Part shown: piece after piece, positions 45,709 through 54,897 of the stretch | Layout: the number at the start of each line of letters is the position of its first letter | Numbering within the stretch: position 1 is the stretch's first letter | Assembly (NCBI GenBank): GCA_016208305.1 | Contig: JACQYI010000033.1 | Coordinates: 124,001-188,000 of the forward strand | Source of the DNA: Oscillatoriophycideae cyanobacterium NC_groundwater_1537_Pr4_S-0.65um_50_18 | GTDB taxonomy: Bacteria > Cyanobacteriota > Cyanobacteriia > Elainellales > Elainellaceae | Direction: 5' to 3' | Length of the DNA stretch: 64,000 nucleotides | Translations under genes and position numbers: made by a program | The notes under the pieces: generated by a model | What the model saw: only the letters and a program-made list of their open reading frames with translations | Told to the model about the DNA's origin: nothing | The model's database searches: none

Positions 45709-48549
45709 CTATTTTTCCGTTAGTGTCCAGACGCCCTCTTCCCAGTTGGCATCAGAGGCGCGATCGCTCAGCCAGTAATCGCAGCGCTCTACATGCAGTA
45801 AAGCCGCCTTGTCAAACGGGTCAATATTTTCTAAGAGCTGGCTGAAAGCCGTCTTGGCGCTAGAAAACCTGCGCTTGAGATAATGCTCACGTCCTTGACG
45901 GTATAGGTCGATTAATCGCAATTTTGAATCAGGCAGCACCTCAGACCGTAGCCCCACCAGTTCGTAAATGCTGACTGGCTTGCTCTTACCTTTGACCCGA
46001 ATAAAGTCCAGTTCGCGCACCCAGACCTGCTCCCGGCAGGGTTCGTAGGTTGTTTCACTAATCACAATGTCGCAGCCATACTGCTTGCTGGCTCCCTCTA
46101 GGCGTGATCCCAGGTTAACGCCATCACCGATCGCCGTGAACTCCATCCGTCGGCTAGAGCCAATGTTGCCGCTGATGACGCTATCGGAGTTAATCCCAAT
46201 ACCAATCTTTATTTTGCGAGAGTGAGGACGATTTTCATTAAACTGTGTCAGCCGCTGGCGCATCTCAATAGCCGTTTGAATCGCCATCCAGGCATGATCT
46301 TCTAGCGGAAAGGGGGAGCCATACACCGCCATGATGGCATCGCCAATGTATTTATCTAGGATGCCCTTATGGGTAAAGACGGCATCAACCATAGTCTCAA
46401 AGTAGGCGTTGAGCATGGCCACCACCTCTTCAGCCTCCATAGCTTCTGTCAGGCTGGTGTAACCTCGAATATCTGAGAACAGCACCGAAACTTCTTTACG
46501 TTCGCCTCCTAGCTTGGCATCGCCGCTGCTGAGCAACTGTTCTGCTAAGTCCTGGGTCATATAGCGATACATCATTGTCTTCAGCCGTCGCTCGTCGCTG
46601 ATATCGTCCATGACCACCAGCACGCCAGAGGTTTTTTGGCAGTCGTTAGCGTCAGCGATCGCATTGATCGACAGGTGTATACTCCGCTGATCCGTACCCT
46701 TGACGGGCTGCAAGGTTTGATCAGGGTAATATTGGTGGCGGCTTTTCTCATCTCTGCCCATCAAGGCAGACTGAAGCCAACGGGAGAAATCGCCTTTTTC
46801 TAAACGGATCAGGCTCGTCACGGGTCTGCCTTCTAGCGACTCATGCTCTTCCAAACCCAATAGCGATCGGGCGCTCTCGTTGACGGCAATGATCTTGCCC
46901 TCTTTATCGGTAGAAATCACGCCATTGGAGAGCGATCGCAAAATATCCCGCTGCATCTGCTCTTGCTGCTTCACCGTGGCAAAGAGTTGGGCATTTTGCA
47001 GCGCCACCCCTGCCTGAATGTTGAAGGCTTTCATAAACTCTTCGTCATTGCGGTTGAAGCTGGCTCGCCAGCAGTCTGGCGCTTCAGGATAGTTGGCAGG
47101 ATTGTAAGGCGCAAAATCGCCCTGCCTTTTTTTATTGATTAACTGAGTGACCCCAATTAGCTCTCCATCGGCATTAAACACAGGCATGCATAACATGCTA
47201 CAAGTGCGGTAGCCCGTCTTTTGATCGGTGTCTTTGGAGGTGGCAGAGTTGGGATGGCTATACAAGTCAAACGGAATGAGCAGCGGTTCGCCTGTAGTCG
47301 CGACCTGCCCAGCAAAGCCCGCGTCGATCGGGATCCGAAACTGCTGAAGCTGACCGTTCACTGGAAATTTTGTCCAGAGATCGTTTCGCTCTCGATCGAT
47401 CAGCCATAGCGTACTGCGATCGGCTTGCATGAGTTCCTGCGCTTCTTCCATCACCTTGCCGAGGGTTTCCTCTAGGTCAAGGCTGCTCTGGCTTAGCGCC
47501 TTTGTGGCCTTCATCAAAGCCGAGGCCGCTCTTTGCTGCTGCGTTGCCTTGTAGAACGATCGCGAGGATTCTAGGATTAGTCGAATTGAGGGAGCAAAAT
47601 CTCGAAAGACCTGCTCGTCGCCTTCTGTGAATCCGCCCAAGTCAATCCGCTCTTCTAGCACACCCTGGGGATCATGGGCAGCCTTCAGCTTGTTGAGCAA
47701 CTGCACTACGGCAACCAAATCACCCTGATCATTGAGCAGCGGCAAAGCCAGCATGGTAAAGGTGCGGTAGCTATTGGCCTTATCTAGCTCTTGGGCGGCA
47801 GTCGAGCGGGGATCGCAATAGAAGTCGTAGGGAATATTGATAACCTGTTTGGTCGTGGCAACTTCTCCGGCAATCCCAACCGTTTTAGGAAACCTCAGCT
47901 CTAAATTTTTGCCGTTTTCATCTTCCGCGACGATCGACCACAGCTCATCTTTGTCTTCGTCTAGTAGAAAAATAGTAGTGCGATCGGCGTTGAGCAGCTC
48001 CCCCGTTTTTAGCGTGATCGAACGCAACATTTCATTCAAAATGGCATCGAAACCCTGCGAGTCGAGCACGTTGTCTAACAAAGACAGGGTTTGATTAACA
48101 ATCCGCAGCTTTTGCTCAACATCCGTCACCACCTGCTTAAAGGTGTCCTGAGTCAGCGGTGCCAAAAATCTCGAAAAAGATCCCTTGACAGGGGTTAGGC
48201 TATTGCGCCGATTAGGATTGGCTAGGCGCGAGTTTTGATTGTAGGGCTGAATCTGGCTATCGTGATTTTGCGTAGGCTGAGTTTGCGTAGCCTGATTTTG
48301 CGTAGCCTGACTTTGTGTAGCCTGGTCAGGCAATACATCTTGAGCAGTTTCGCGTGGGTTCATGTTGGAGGCGGTATTCATGCTATCCCTTTGAGAAACT
48401 GTTGTCACCCCCTTCTTCAGAGAGTCTGTCTTTACCCCAGAATGAGTTTTGTTGCAGACCTCTACCTCGACAGCGAGCACCCCTTCGCTGATTAGCATAG
48501 AGTCGTTAGTGGAATCCTGACAAGACAAGTGGGAAGATGCAGTCGTCAT
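45709..48549 (-). CDS. cya: Adenylate cyclase with tandem GAF, PAS and class III cyclase domains (CyaB1/CyaB2 type)
   Basis: A 946-residue soluble protein: a low-complexity N-terminus with QATQ repeats (about 75-100), GAF-A (about 165-330) and GAF-B (about 355-535), a PAS domain (about 548-670), a class III cyclase domain (about 690-870) and a TPR-like tail. Both GAFs keep NKFDE-type residues (LLNKLK...FTEGDE and LINKKR...FNRNDE), as in the cAMP-binding GAFs of Anabaena CyaB1/B2. The cyclase has the metal Asp in LFSDIRGYT, Lys and Asp in DKYIGDAI, and the transition-state Asn/Arg in GDGVNLGSRLEG, so it should be active. The start is uncertain; M57 at 48381 has a better ribosome-binding site. 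Confidence 0.92.
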   Translation of the reverse strand: MTTASSHLSCQDSTNDSMLISEGVLAVEVEVCNKTHSGVKTDSLKKGVTTVSQRDSMNTASNMNPRETAQDVLPDQATQSQATQNQATQTQPTQNHDSQIQPYNQNSRLANPNRRNSLTPVKGSFSRFLAPLTQDTFKQVVTDVEQKLRIVNQTLSLLDNVLDSQGFDAILNEMLRSITLKTGELLNADRTTIFLLDEDKDELWSIVAEDENGKNLELRFPKTVGIAGEVATTKQVINIPYDFYCDPRSTAAQELDKANSYRTFTMLALPLLNDQGDLVAVVQLLNKLKAAHDPQGVLEERIDLGGFTEGDEQVFRDFAPSIRLILESSRSFYKATQQQRAASALMKATKALSQSSLDLEETLGKVMEEAQELMQADRSTLWLIDRERNDLWTKFPVNGQLQQFRIPIDAGFAGQVATTGEPLLIPFDLYSHPNSATSKDTDQKTGYRTCSMLCMPVFNADGELIGVTQLINKKRQGDFAPYNPANYPEAPDCWRASFNRNDEEFMKAFNIQAGVALQNAQLFATVKQQEQMQRDILRSLSNGVISTDKEGKIIAVNESARSLLGLEEHESLEGRPVTSLIRLEKGDFSRWLQSALMGRDEKSRHQYYPDQTLQPVKGTDQRSIHLSINAIADANDCQKTSGVLVVMDDISDERRLKTMMYRYMTQDLAEQLLSSGDAKLGGERKEVSVLFSDIRGYTSLTEAMEAEEVVAMLNAYFETMVDAVFTHKGILDKYIGDAIMAVYGSPFPLEDHAWMAIQTAIEMRQRLTQFNENRPHSRKIKIGIGINSDSVISGNIGSSRRMEFTAIGDGVNLGSRLEGASKQYGCDIVISETTYEPCREQVWVRELDFIRVKGKSKPVSIYELVGLRSEVLPDSKLRLIDLYRQGREHYLKRRFSSAKTAFSQLLENIDPFDKAALLHVERCDYWLSDRASDANWEEGVWTLTEK
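48262..48322 (-). repeat. 15-bp tandem repeat inside the cyclase gene
   Basis: Read on the coding strand, four units of the CAGGCTACGCAAAAT type encode the QATQ(N/S/T) series. The unit length is a multiple of three, so copy-number change keeps the frame. Confidence 0.7.
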
Positions 48550-49010
48550 AAGTTTTGGTGCGACGAAGCTTTCAAGATAACCATAGCCGGAACATAGCCA
48601 AAGCTCTCAAGCAAATTGGAGCCTAATACTAAAAATCACCCCAATCGACCGGAATTCCGTAGGTAGACGCCCCTGCTGCTGTTCTAAGCCAGAGTCTAGA
48701 CCAAAGTCTAGGAAACAGGCACCTTGCTGCAGTTTTGATGTTTATTTTTTGATCAGGTTGCACAGCAGACCTTTTAGAAAAGGAATAACGCATCTAGACC
48801 AGGATTGAAATAGGTTGGAAAAGTTGATTCTGAGAATAGAGACTAGAGCTTTGCCACCCAATAGCCGAGCGAGGGCTGATATGCCAGTGCTTCAAAGCCA
48901 TACAGACATGAGGCTGGATAATCAGAATATATCGGTTGCAAGAGCCGTATCTGCCACATCTGCAACAAGCTCAAACAATTTGAGAGAGTAAGCTCATAAT
49001 TCCCAAGGCA
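48550..49010. other. Gene-free region between cyclase and PATAN-REC genes
   Basis: A 461-bp stretch without a credible gene or RNA. It must hold the promoter of the cyclase gene (minus strand) and the 3' end of the regulator transcript. An AGTCTAGACCAAAGTCTAGG motif repeats AGTCTAG twice near 48690-48712. Confidence 0.5.
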
Positions 49011-50291
49011 TTAAATAACGCGACAACTTGCCAGACTATTACTTTGTAGCGATAGATCGATGGATTGAGCCATAGACTTGACTTCTACCTTCAGATGCTT
49101 TTGCACCACCTCCACGACCTGCATTGGCTCTAGCGGCTTAGAGAGAAATTCTGAAGCACCTGCTAATCTGGCTCGCATTCGATCGATCATGCCATCTTGC
49201 CGGGTCAGAATAACGATGGGCGTATCTTGAAAAACAGGAGATTTGCGGAGAAGGGTACAAAACTCATAGCCATTGACATTGCCCAAATGCGGATCAAGCA
49301 AAATTACATCGGGCTTGCGCTCTAGCAAGGTACTAATGTCCTTTAAAGGATTAAGCACGCTTAAAACCTCATAGCCATAAGGCTTGAGAATTTGAGCGAT
49401 CGCCCGAATGGTGATGGGATTGTCATCTACGCAGGCAATGAGCGGTCTGTAGACAGCCGAAGCAGCAGGCAACTCAGGCTGCGGACAAGGCGAAGGTAAG
49501 TCTGCTATTTCCCGCAGTTCTACAACCCCCTGGCGAATCAGCGGAGAGAGGGCACGGAGAATTTCAGGGAGCGATCGCTTTAGCTCTTGTGACAAGTCCC
49601 AGAAGGTGAGCTGCCCTTTCATCATCTGCATCAACCCTCTAGAGGGCAAGGGCGTATTTTCTGCCAGCGATCGAATGCGCAACACAGGAGCTAAATCAGG
49701 CGAAAACTGAGAAATTAGCTCTTGTAAAAAGCCCAAACCAGAAGCCTGCCACTGCTGGCGTAATTTCTGAGCTTCGTAAATCACCTGCGCTACCGACAAA
49801 AACACTGCCTTTTGAGGAATTTGGTGGCCGGGATGCCACTGGGTTTTGATAAATTTTTCTCCCAGGATCGTGAACATCACTTCCTGCACGATCGCCTGAA
49901 TAATGATTTTGCTTTGAGTAGGGCTAATTTCATGCCGCCGAAGCGCCTGATTGAGCAAATCGACTTCCCACAGCGTTTCATCGGATTGAGCACGAAGCAA
50001 CCAATCGACCGAGAACACCTCAGGACAATGGTATTTGAAAGCTCTATACCACCGCCGGACGGGATGCGTTCCCCCTGTGGCGTAAACTAACCGCCCAGAA
50101 TAGAAGTAGAGCCGCCATTGAAGAGAAACCTGTTTGCCATGCGTGATCACCAACTCTCCAGTTGCCTGTTGCTCATGCAGCAGCAGCAAATTTCTGCCAA
50201 TTTTGCTGGTTGCTGCTGCTCTGATAGCGGTTTCAGTGGCTGTTTCAATAACGGGTTCGGTTCCGAGTTCGGGTCGAGGTTGGGAAGTCAT
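49011..50291 (-). CDS. PatA-type response regulator (PATAN domain plus receiver)
   Basis: A 426-residue protein. The N-terminal about 270 residues are the PATAN/DUF4388-type region found in Nostoc PatA and cyanobacterial phototaxis regulators (ATGELVITHGKQVSLQWRLY, YFYSGRLVYATGGTHPVRRW). The C-terminal REC domain (about 290-405) keeps the acidic pair in CVDDNP, the phospho-acceptor Asp in VILLDPHLGN, Thr in IVILTRQ and Lys in EFLSKPLEP. It likely relays a kinase signal through protein contacts, as it has no DNA-binding domain. Its partner kinase is not obvious; no histidine kinase is nearby. Confidence 0.88.
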   Translation of the reverse strand: MTSQPRPELGTEPVIETATETAIRAAATSKIGRNLLLLHEQQATGELVITHGKQVSLQWRLYFYSGRLVYATGGTHPVRRWYRAFKYHCPEVFSVDWLLRAQSDETLWEVDLLNQALRRHEISPTQSKIIIQAIVQEVMFTILGEKFIKTQWHPGHQIPQKAVFLSVAQVIYEAQKLRQQWQASGLGFLQELISQFSPDLAPVLRIRSLAENTPLPSRGLMQMMKGQLTFWDLSQELKRSLPEILRALSPLIRQGVVELREIADLPSPCPQPELPAASAVYRPLIACVDDNPITIRAIAQILKPYGYEVLSVLNPLKDISTLLERKPDVILLDPHLGNVNGYEFCTLLRKSPVFQDTPIVILTRQDGMIDRMRARLAGASEFLSKPLEPMQVVEVVQKHLKVEVKSMAQSIDLSLQSNSLASCRVI

Positions 50292-50360
50292 GGCAGACCT
50301 TGCTGGGGCGATCGTGACAAATAGTTCAGCACTTAGGATCGCAAATTAATCAACCCGCCG

Positions 50361-50424
50361 TAGTTTTTTGGAGGTGCCGCGCTTCTAAAAAACTATTGGG
50401 TTTTATTTAATCCATGATCCTTAG
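50361..50424 (-). repeat. R1 palindromic repeat, copy e
   Basis: Read on the minus strand this gives CTAAGGATCATGGATTAAAT, AAAACCCAATAGTTTTTT, then the loop and the closing arm, matching copies a and c. The stem is TAGTTTTTTGGA (50361-50372) with TCTAAAAAACTA. The flanking CAACCCGCCGTAG (50351-50363) recurs at 53017-53029 without the element. Confidence 0.75.
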
Positions 50425-50529
50425 CTTGGGTAATGTTTTAAGAGTTGTCTCTAATTTTTTGCAGGGGTCATAGTTTTATAAGGGTCGTACTGCGTCCCGT
50501 TTGAAAAAATGAACACTCTGGTTGAAATA

Positions 50530-50570
50530 CCGTAGCAGCATGTACTCGCAACTACGGATTAGACATGCTG
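50530..50570. other. Possible H-type pseudoknot in the leader of the PATAN-REC gene
   Basis: CCGTAG (50530-50535) pairs with CTACGG (50552-50557), and AGCATGTACT overlaps a second stem in which AGCATGT (50537-50543) pairs with ACATGCT (50563-50569). The arms interleave in a-b-a'-b' order, which defines a pseudoknot on either strand. It lies about 240-280 bp upstream of the regulator start. Confidence 0.3.
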
Positions 50571-50662
50571 AGTCTTGCATGACGTGCATTATAAGTCCGT
50601 ATATTTTAGGATGCCTGGTTAGATCGGGTTTAGGCGACCGTGTAAATCAGGAAAATAATAGG

Positions 50663-52852
50663 CTAATCCTTGGCCTGAGGCGCTTCGGGGATCGGAGATT
50701 CCACGGGAGACGATGTTACGTTATCCACTGCCAAATTAAGCTGATAGCTGACCGGATCAGCCGAAATTGCCACAACAACAAATTCGTAATATCCCGACTG
50801 ATTAAGTTGCCCAACCCAGGTCGCCTCAGGGGCATCCTCAGGAAAGGGCGAGTTGTCCTGCCCTGGACGGGGAGGATAGAGAGAGAATAGCGTACTTTGG
50901 GGGGGTGCCTGAAGGCTAACGCGTAAAATTTGCCCTTCAGCTAGCTGAGCCGTATAAATTCTGCCCTCGCCTGGTGAAAGCGTTCCAGCATCCTGCTTAC
51001 TAAAGGAGTCTGGATCAAACTGAAGTGGGGTCAAAGTTGTACCCGACTGCATCGCACGCACCTGATCAAATGCGATCGCCTGCCACACTTGCCCGATCGG
51101 CTGCTCAATGAATTCCTTTCCCTGCATTTGAGGAAACAGGTGAAAAAACTTGGCATCTGTGAGATCAAACAGCGATCGGCTACCGACATAAAGCTTATTC
51201 ACCGCCTGCTTCCACTGGTCGCGATCGGCATTGGTATAGCTGCCTAGTTTGCCTCTGGCTTCAGGACTCACCTGCTGTTCTAAGATTGTTAGCCATTCGC
51301 TAGCGATGCCATCCCAAATGCTGCGCCATTGCGCATCCGTTTCGTCATCGCTAAGGGTACGCCCCTGCTGGTCAGGGTGCTGTTCATAGAAGGTCGTATT
51401 GGTGAGGTTAACCAAGTATTGCTGATTGATCCCCAAAGCCTGACGGCGAGTCTGGAGAGCTTGTTTACGCTCCTGCTCTTCTGGGGGAAACTTAGCCTCT
51501 TCAGGGCTGTTTTCTTCAGGCTCTGTTTCAGGGGAGTTTTGCCCAGACCAGAGGGCTTGCAGGGGTGGGAGCCAGCGATCGCGTGTCCATACCGCTCCGG
51601 TTATTCCTAGCAGGCCAGCCAGCAAAATGCTAATCAGCACCCCTCGGCGCTTAGGAGAAGGCTGGGTAGCAAGGGAAGCGTTAAGCGGCGCAAAAGATTC
51701 TGTAGACTCTGTAGAGTCTGTAGATTGAACCCAGGGAGCCTGTCCGGGTGAGGGCGGCAGGGTGAAGTCGGGTTGGGTATAGATTGGCGCTTGGGTCAAG
51801 GCTGCATCAGGGCGGGAAAACGGCAGTGGCTCAGGCGATGATTGGAGAACCTGCAACACTTCTAGGGCAGACTGGAAGCGATCGCCAGGTTGGGGCGACA
51901 TCATTCTCATCAGCGTTGTTGCCAGTAGAGAACTCAGGTTTAACTGCTGCCGCCAAGTCTGAAACGGCTGGCTCATCAGCTCTAAAGGCTCTCTCCCGGT
52001 GAGCAAAACCATTGCCGTCATGGCTAAAGCGTACAAATCGCTATGGGGTGAGGTGAACCCGCTCTGCATCTGCTCTTCGGGGGCATAGCCCAATTTACCT
52101 AAGCGCGTTGCGATCGGGACAGGCTCTGAAGATCTTGAGTCTGGAGCCAGATTTTCTAAAGGCAGGTTTTCTGAAGCCACAAACTGCGAAGCCGCAACCG
52201 CTGCGATCTGCTTAACGCCTCCAAAATCGATCAGAACAGGCAGCCGATCGCTCGATCGCAAAATTAAGTTATCCGGTGAGATATCCCGATGGATAACGCT
52301 ATTGCTATGGATATAGTGCAAAACAGGCAAGAGCTGTCTTAAAAGTAGAAAGATCTCTTCTTCTGAAAAGAAGCTGCCCGTTTGTCTACGAGTCTCCAAA
52401 AGCTGGCGGTAGGTGTAGCCTTCGACAAAATCCTGCACCAAAAATAGACAGCCGCGATCGCCTAAATTTGCTCGAAATAACTCTCGAAACCTAGGAATTT
52501 GGGGATGGCGCAATTTGTACAGCACACCTGCCTCGCGTTCAAATAGCTCCTCAGATTTTTGGAGGGCATAGGTACCCTGCACTTGGGGAGCAAACTCTTT
52601 TAAGACGCAAGCTTCGTTAAAGCGGTTGATATCTTCGGCAAGATAGGTGCGCCCAAAGCCTCCATGTCCTAGCTCATGGACAATACGATAGCGATCGCCC
52701 AAGATCAAGCCCGCATAGACACCTTCAGCTAGCATTGAGGGCTGATTAACCTGCAAAGCAGGAATAGGCTCCGATAGTCTTTCTCCACACAAATGGCAAA
52801 ACCGACTTCCTGGCAAGTTGGTATGTCCTTGACTGCACAGCACCGATACCAT
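50663..52852 (-). CDS. Serine/threonine protein kinase with N-terminal zinc ribbon and membrane anchor
   Basis: A 729-residue Hanks-type kinase. An N-terminal Cys4 ribbon (CSQGHTNLPGSRFCHLCGE) is followed by the kinase domain (about 45-335) with glycine loop LGHGGFGRTYLAED, VLKEF lysine, HRDISPDNLIL and DFGGVK in place of DFG+variable. Next come a Pro-rich linker, one TM (VLISILLAGLLGITGAVW, about 405) and an extracytoplasmic region with a GUN4-like-free helical part and a C-terminal beta domain (about 600-710). The ATG at 52852 has GGGGGAG five bases upstream and is preferred to a TTG at 52882. Its substrates are unknown. Confidence 0.88.
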   Translation of the reverse strand: MVSVLCSQGHTNLPGSRFCHLCGERLSEPIPALQVNQPSMLAEGVYAGLILGDRYRIVHELGHGGFGRTYLAEDINRFNEACVLKEFAPQVQGTYALQKSEELFEREAGVLYKLRHPQIPRFRELFRANLGDRGCLFLVQDFVEGYTYRQLLETRRQTGSFFSEEEIFLLLRQLLPVLHYIHSNSVIHRDISPDNLILRSSDRLPVLIDFGGVKQIAAVAASQFVASENLPLENLAPDSRSSEPVPIATRLGKLGYAPEEQMQSGFTSPHSDLYALAMTAMVLLTGREPLELMSQPFQTWRQQLNLSSLLATTLMRMMSPQPGDRFQSALEVLQVLQSSPEPLPFSRPDAALTQAPIYTQPDFTLPPSPGQAPWVQSTDSTESTESFAPLNASLATQPSPKRRGVLISILLAGLLGITGAVWTRDRWLPPLQALWSGQNSPETEPEENSPEEAKFPPEEQERKQALQTRRQALGINQQYLVNLTNTTFYEQHPDQQGRTLSDDETDAQWRSIWDGIASEWLTILEQQVSPEARGKLGSYTNADRDQWKQAVNKLYVGSRSLFDLTDAKFFHLFPQMQGKEFIEQPIGQVWQAIAFDQVRAMQSGTTLTPLQFDPDSFSKQDAGTLSPGEGRIYTAQLAEGQILRVSLQAPPQSTLFSLYPPRPGQDNSPFPEDAPEATWVGQLNQSGYYEFVVVAISADPVSYQLNLAVDNVTSSPVESPIPEAPQAKD

Positions 52853-53207
52853 TCCGGCTCCCCCAACAGACTCGATCTTCAACTTAGCTTACCTGCCCGT
52901 CGAGACAGGGTGTTTTAGAGAATCAGGAGAAAACCGTATCCCAGCCCAACTTTGCAGAGCTTATAAAACTTATAGCTACAATCAAGAACACCAAAATTCC
53001 TTCCGGAGGCGATCGCCAACCCGCCGTAGATCAAAAAAAATAATCATAAAATTGCCTGGGAACAAAAAATAAGGTTCCGGACTCTATTAGTTCATCTAAT
53101 GAGGAGTCCGGACTATGTTTGCGCATATTACAAAACGGATGGCAGAGAATAGTAATCTATCTGGCTCATCCTACAATCGGAAAATTCACCTGAACTGCCC
53201 TCGCATT

Positions 53208-53861
53208 ATGAAGCCTTTCACCCTATCTACTTTCGCGACTTTGGCGCTGACAACTGGTTTGGCTGCTTTTGCTGCACCTGGATGGAGCGCAGAGCCATCG
53301 AGTCAAACGATTCAGATTGCTCAGACCCAAGTGGCTCAAAATAGCCGTGCTGAGCGAACCTGTACTGATGCTGCTAGCGATCGGGGGCTACAGGTTATCG
53401 ATGTTCTCTCCGTCAATTCTTATTCGGGGGGCGCAGAAGTGATTATGGAGATCAGACGCAGCCGCAACAACACCTATCAGGTAGGGTGTGACTACTCTAG
53501 CGCCACTCGACAGGTTGAGCTATATGAGATTCAGGATAGCAACAGCTCTAGCGGCGATAGAGATGATGATTACAACGACGATAATTACAACGACGATAAT
53601 TACAGCGACGATGACAACTGGCAAAATCAATACGGTGGCGACAGCGTGCGCAACCGCAGCGATGCCGAGTCGATCGCACGTCAAGTCGTGGGCGACCAAC
53701 TCGGCATTGATGAGCCTTACTCCAGCATCGTTAGGATTGATGACATTCAGCGAGAAAATGGCAATCGCTCTTGGACGGTAGAAGGTCGGGCAAATGGTGC
53801 CCCTTTTGTGGTGCAGATTCGAGCCAATGATGGCTATGTGCAAGACTTTCAGTTACGTTAG
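53208..53861 (+). CDS. Secreted protein with YNDDN repeats
   Basis: A 217-residue protein starting MKPFTLSTFATLALTTGLAA with a Sec signal peptide ending near PGWSA. After it come a Gln/Thr segment, a compact domain with two cysteines (RTCTDAAS and VGCDYSS), an Asp-rich tract of (YNDD(N/D)) repeats at about 118-140, and a C-terminal domain (SAESIARQ-like, SWTVEGRANGAPF). A 15-bp DNA tandem encodes the Asp-rich repeats. The ATG at 53208 is preferred over the open frame from 53115. The Asp tract may bind calcium (inference). The family is not recognised. Confidence 0.72.
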   Translation: MKPFTLSTFATLALTTGLAAFAAPGWSAEPSSQTIQIAQTQVAQNSRAERTCTDAASDRGLQVIDVLSVNSYSGGAEVIMEIRRSRNNTYQVGCDYSSATRQVELYEIQDSNSSSGDRDDDYNDDNYNDDNYSDDDNWQNQYGGDSVRNRSDAESIARQVVGDQLGIDEPYSSIVRIDDIQRENGNRSWTVEGRANGAPFVVQIRANDGYVQDFQLR

Positions 53862-53919
53862 GACTGTTACGTTAAGGCTATTACGCTAGGACGGTTACGC
53901 TAGGGCAATTACGCTAGGG
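53851..53919. repeat. Imperfect 14-15 bp tandem repeat spanning two stop codons
   Basis: About five units of the GTTACG(T/C)TAGGACT type run from the last codons of the secreted-protein gene into the end of coaX. One unit supplies the plus-strand TAG stop (53859-53861) and the last supplies the minus-strand TAG of coaX (CTA at 53914-53916). Confidence 0.7.
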
Positions 53920-54672
53920 CATCTGATTGTGCATCCTAAAAGCACGGATGCCCCAGAAGATCAAATGAGCATCCAGTTGAAGGGAGACAGCCATTTGAGG
54001 AAACCGCTGTTGGAAGGTTCTCAGCAGCAGTAGCCGATCGCCCCCTGTAATCACAATGGCACTTTGGGGCCAGCGCTGAAGCCAGTCGGCGATAAAGTCA
54101 TGCAACCCCGCCAGCAGGGTGTATAACACTCCGCTTTGCATAGCTTCAGCCGTGGCGACTCCCCAACGCGGAGGCAAGATGTCCGGTAGGGTTAGCAGCG
54201 GCAGAGCGGCGGTGTGTTCGTGGAGCGATCGCATCTGAAGCTGAAGCCCCGGTAAGATGGCTCCTCCCACCAGCCGAGCTTCAGCATCTGCCCCCGTAAA
54301 GGTCAGCGCTGTGCCGGCATCGATCACCAGCACAGGTGCCCCTCGCGTCTGCACAGCACCCCAAACGGCTAAAGCGCGATCGACTCCTAAGGTAGGGTAA
54401 AGACCCAAGAGTGGGATTTGCGCTAAGTCAATTCTGTGGGTGTTTGGGGAATCTTGCCACTGGGTTTGCTCAGGCACCACCGAGGCCACCCATAGAGGCA
54501 AAAGCGGCGATCGATCGATCGTCGCTTTTTCAGCGTGCGGTACATCCCAGGTAGACTCAAGTGAGTGACCGACAAACTTAGCCCAATGCAGCCGAGAGTT
54601 GCCCATCATGAGGGCAAGCCATGTGTCAGCTACATTGCTTTCATCAGAGCATTTGCTTGATGGCTCAGACAT
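53914..54672 (-). CDS. coaX: Type III pantothenate kinase
   Basis: A 252-residue ASKHA-fold kinase for the first step of CoA synthesis. Landmarks are GNSRLHWAKF near the N-terminus, VLVIDAGTALTFTGAD with the catalytic Asp, and VGGAILPGLQLQMRSLHEHTA. The first phosphate motif reads LMMGNS where most CoaX have DxGNT; I recall the same Asp loss in other cyanobacteria, so it is probably a lineage feature. It is convergent with the secreted-protein gene through a tandem repeat. Confidence 0.92.
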   Translation of the reverse strand: MSEPSSKCSDESNVADTWLALMMGNSRLHWAKFVGHSLESTWDVPHAEKATIDRSPLLPLWVASVVPEQTQWQDSPNTHRIDLAQIPLLGLYPTLGVDRALAVWGAVQTRGAPVLVIDAGTALTFTGADAEARLVGGAILPGLQLQMRSLHEHTAALPLLTLPDILPPRWGVATAEAMQSGVLYTLLAGLHDFIADWLQRWPQSAIVITGGDRLLLLRTFQQRFPQMAVSLQLDAHLIFWGIRAFRMHNQMP

Positions 54673-54897
54673 ATTTCAAAAATTTTGGCAGTGTTCAAAA
54701 AAGTAGTGTTTCATGCCATAGCGAAGAAGTTCAGGCGCATCCAAAACCAGCCAGCTTAACATCATCTCACTCAAGATCTGCATAGAAGATCTGCACAGAA
54801 ATAGCTTGAAGAATTTTGTGAGGAGCCTAAGATTCTTAAGCTTACTCTCATTATTGAGGTACGGTTAGCAGTCGATACTTTGGAAGGATGAATTTGT

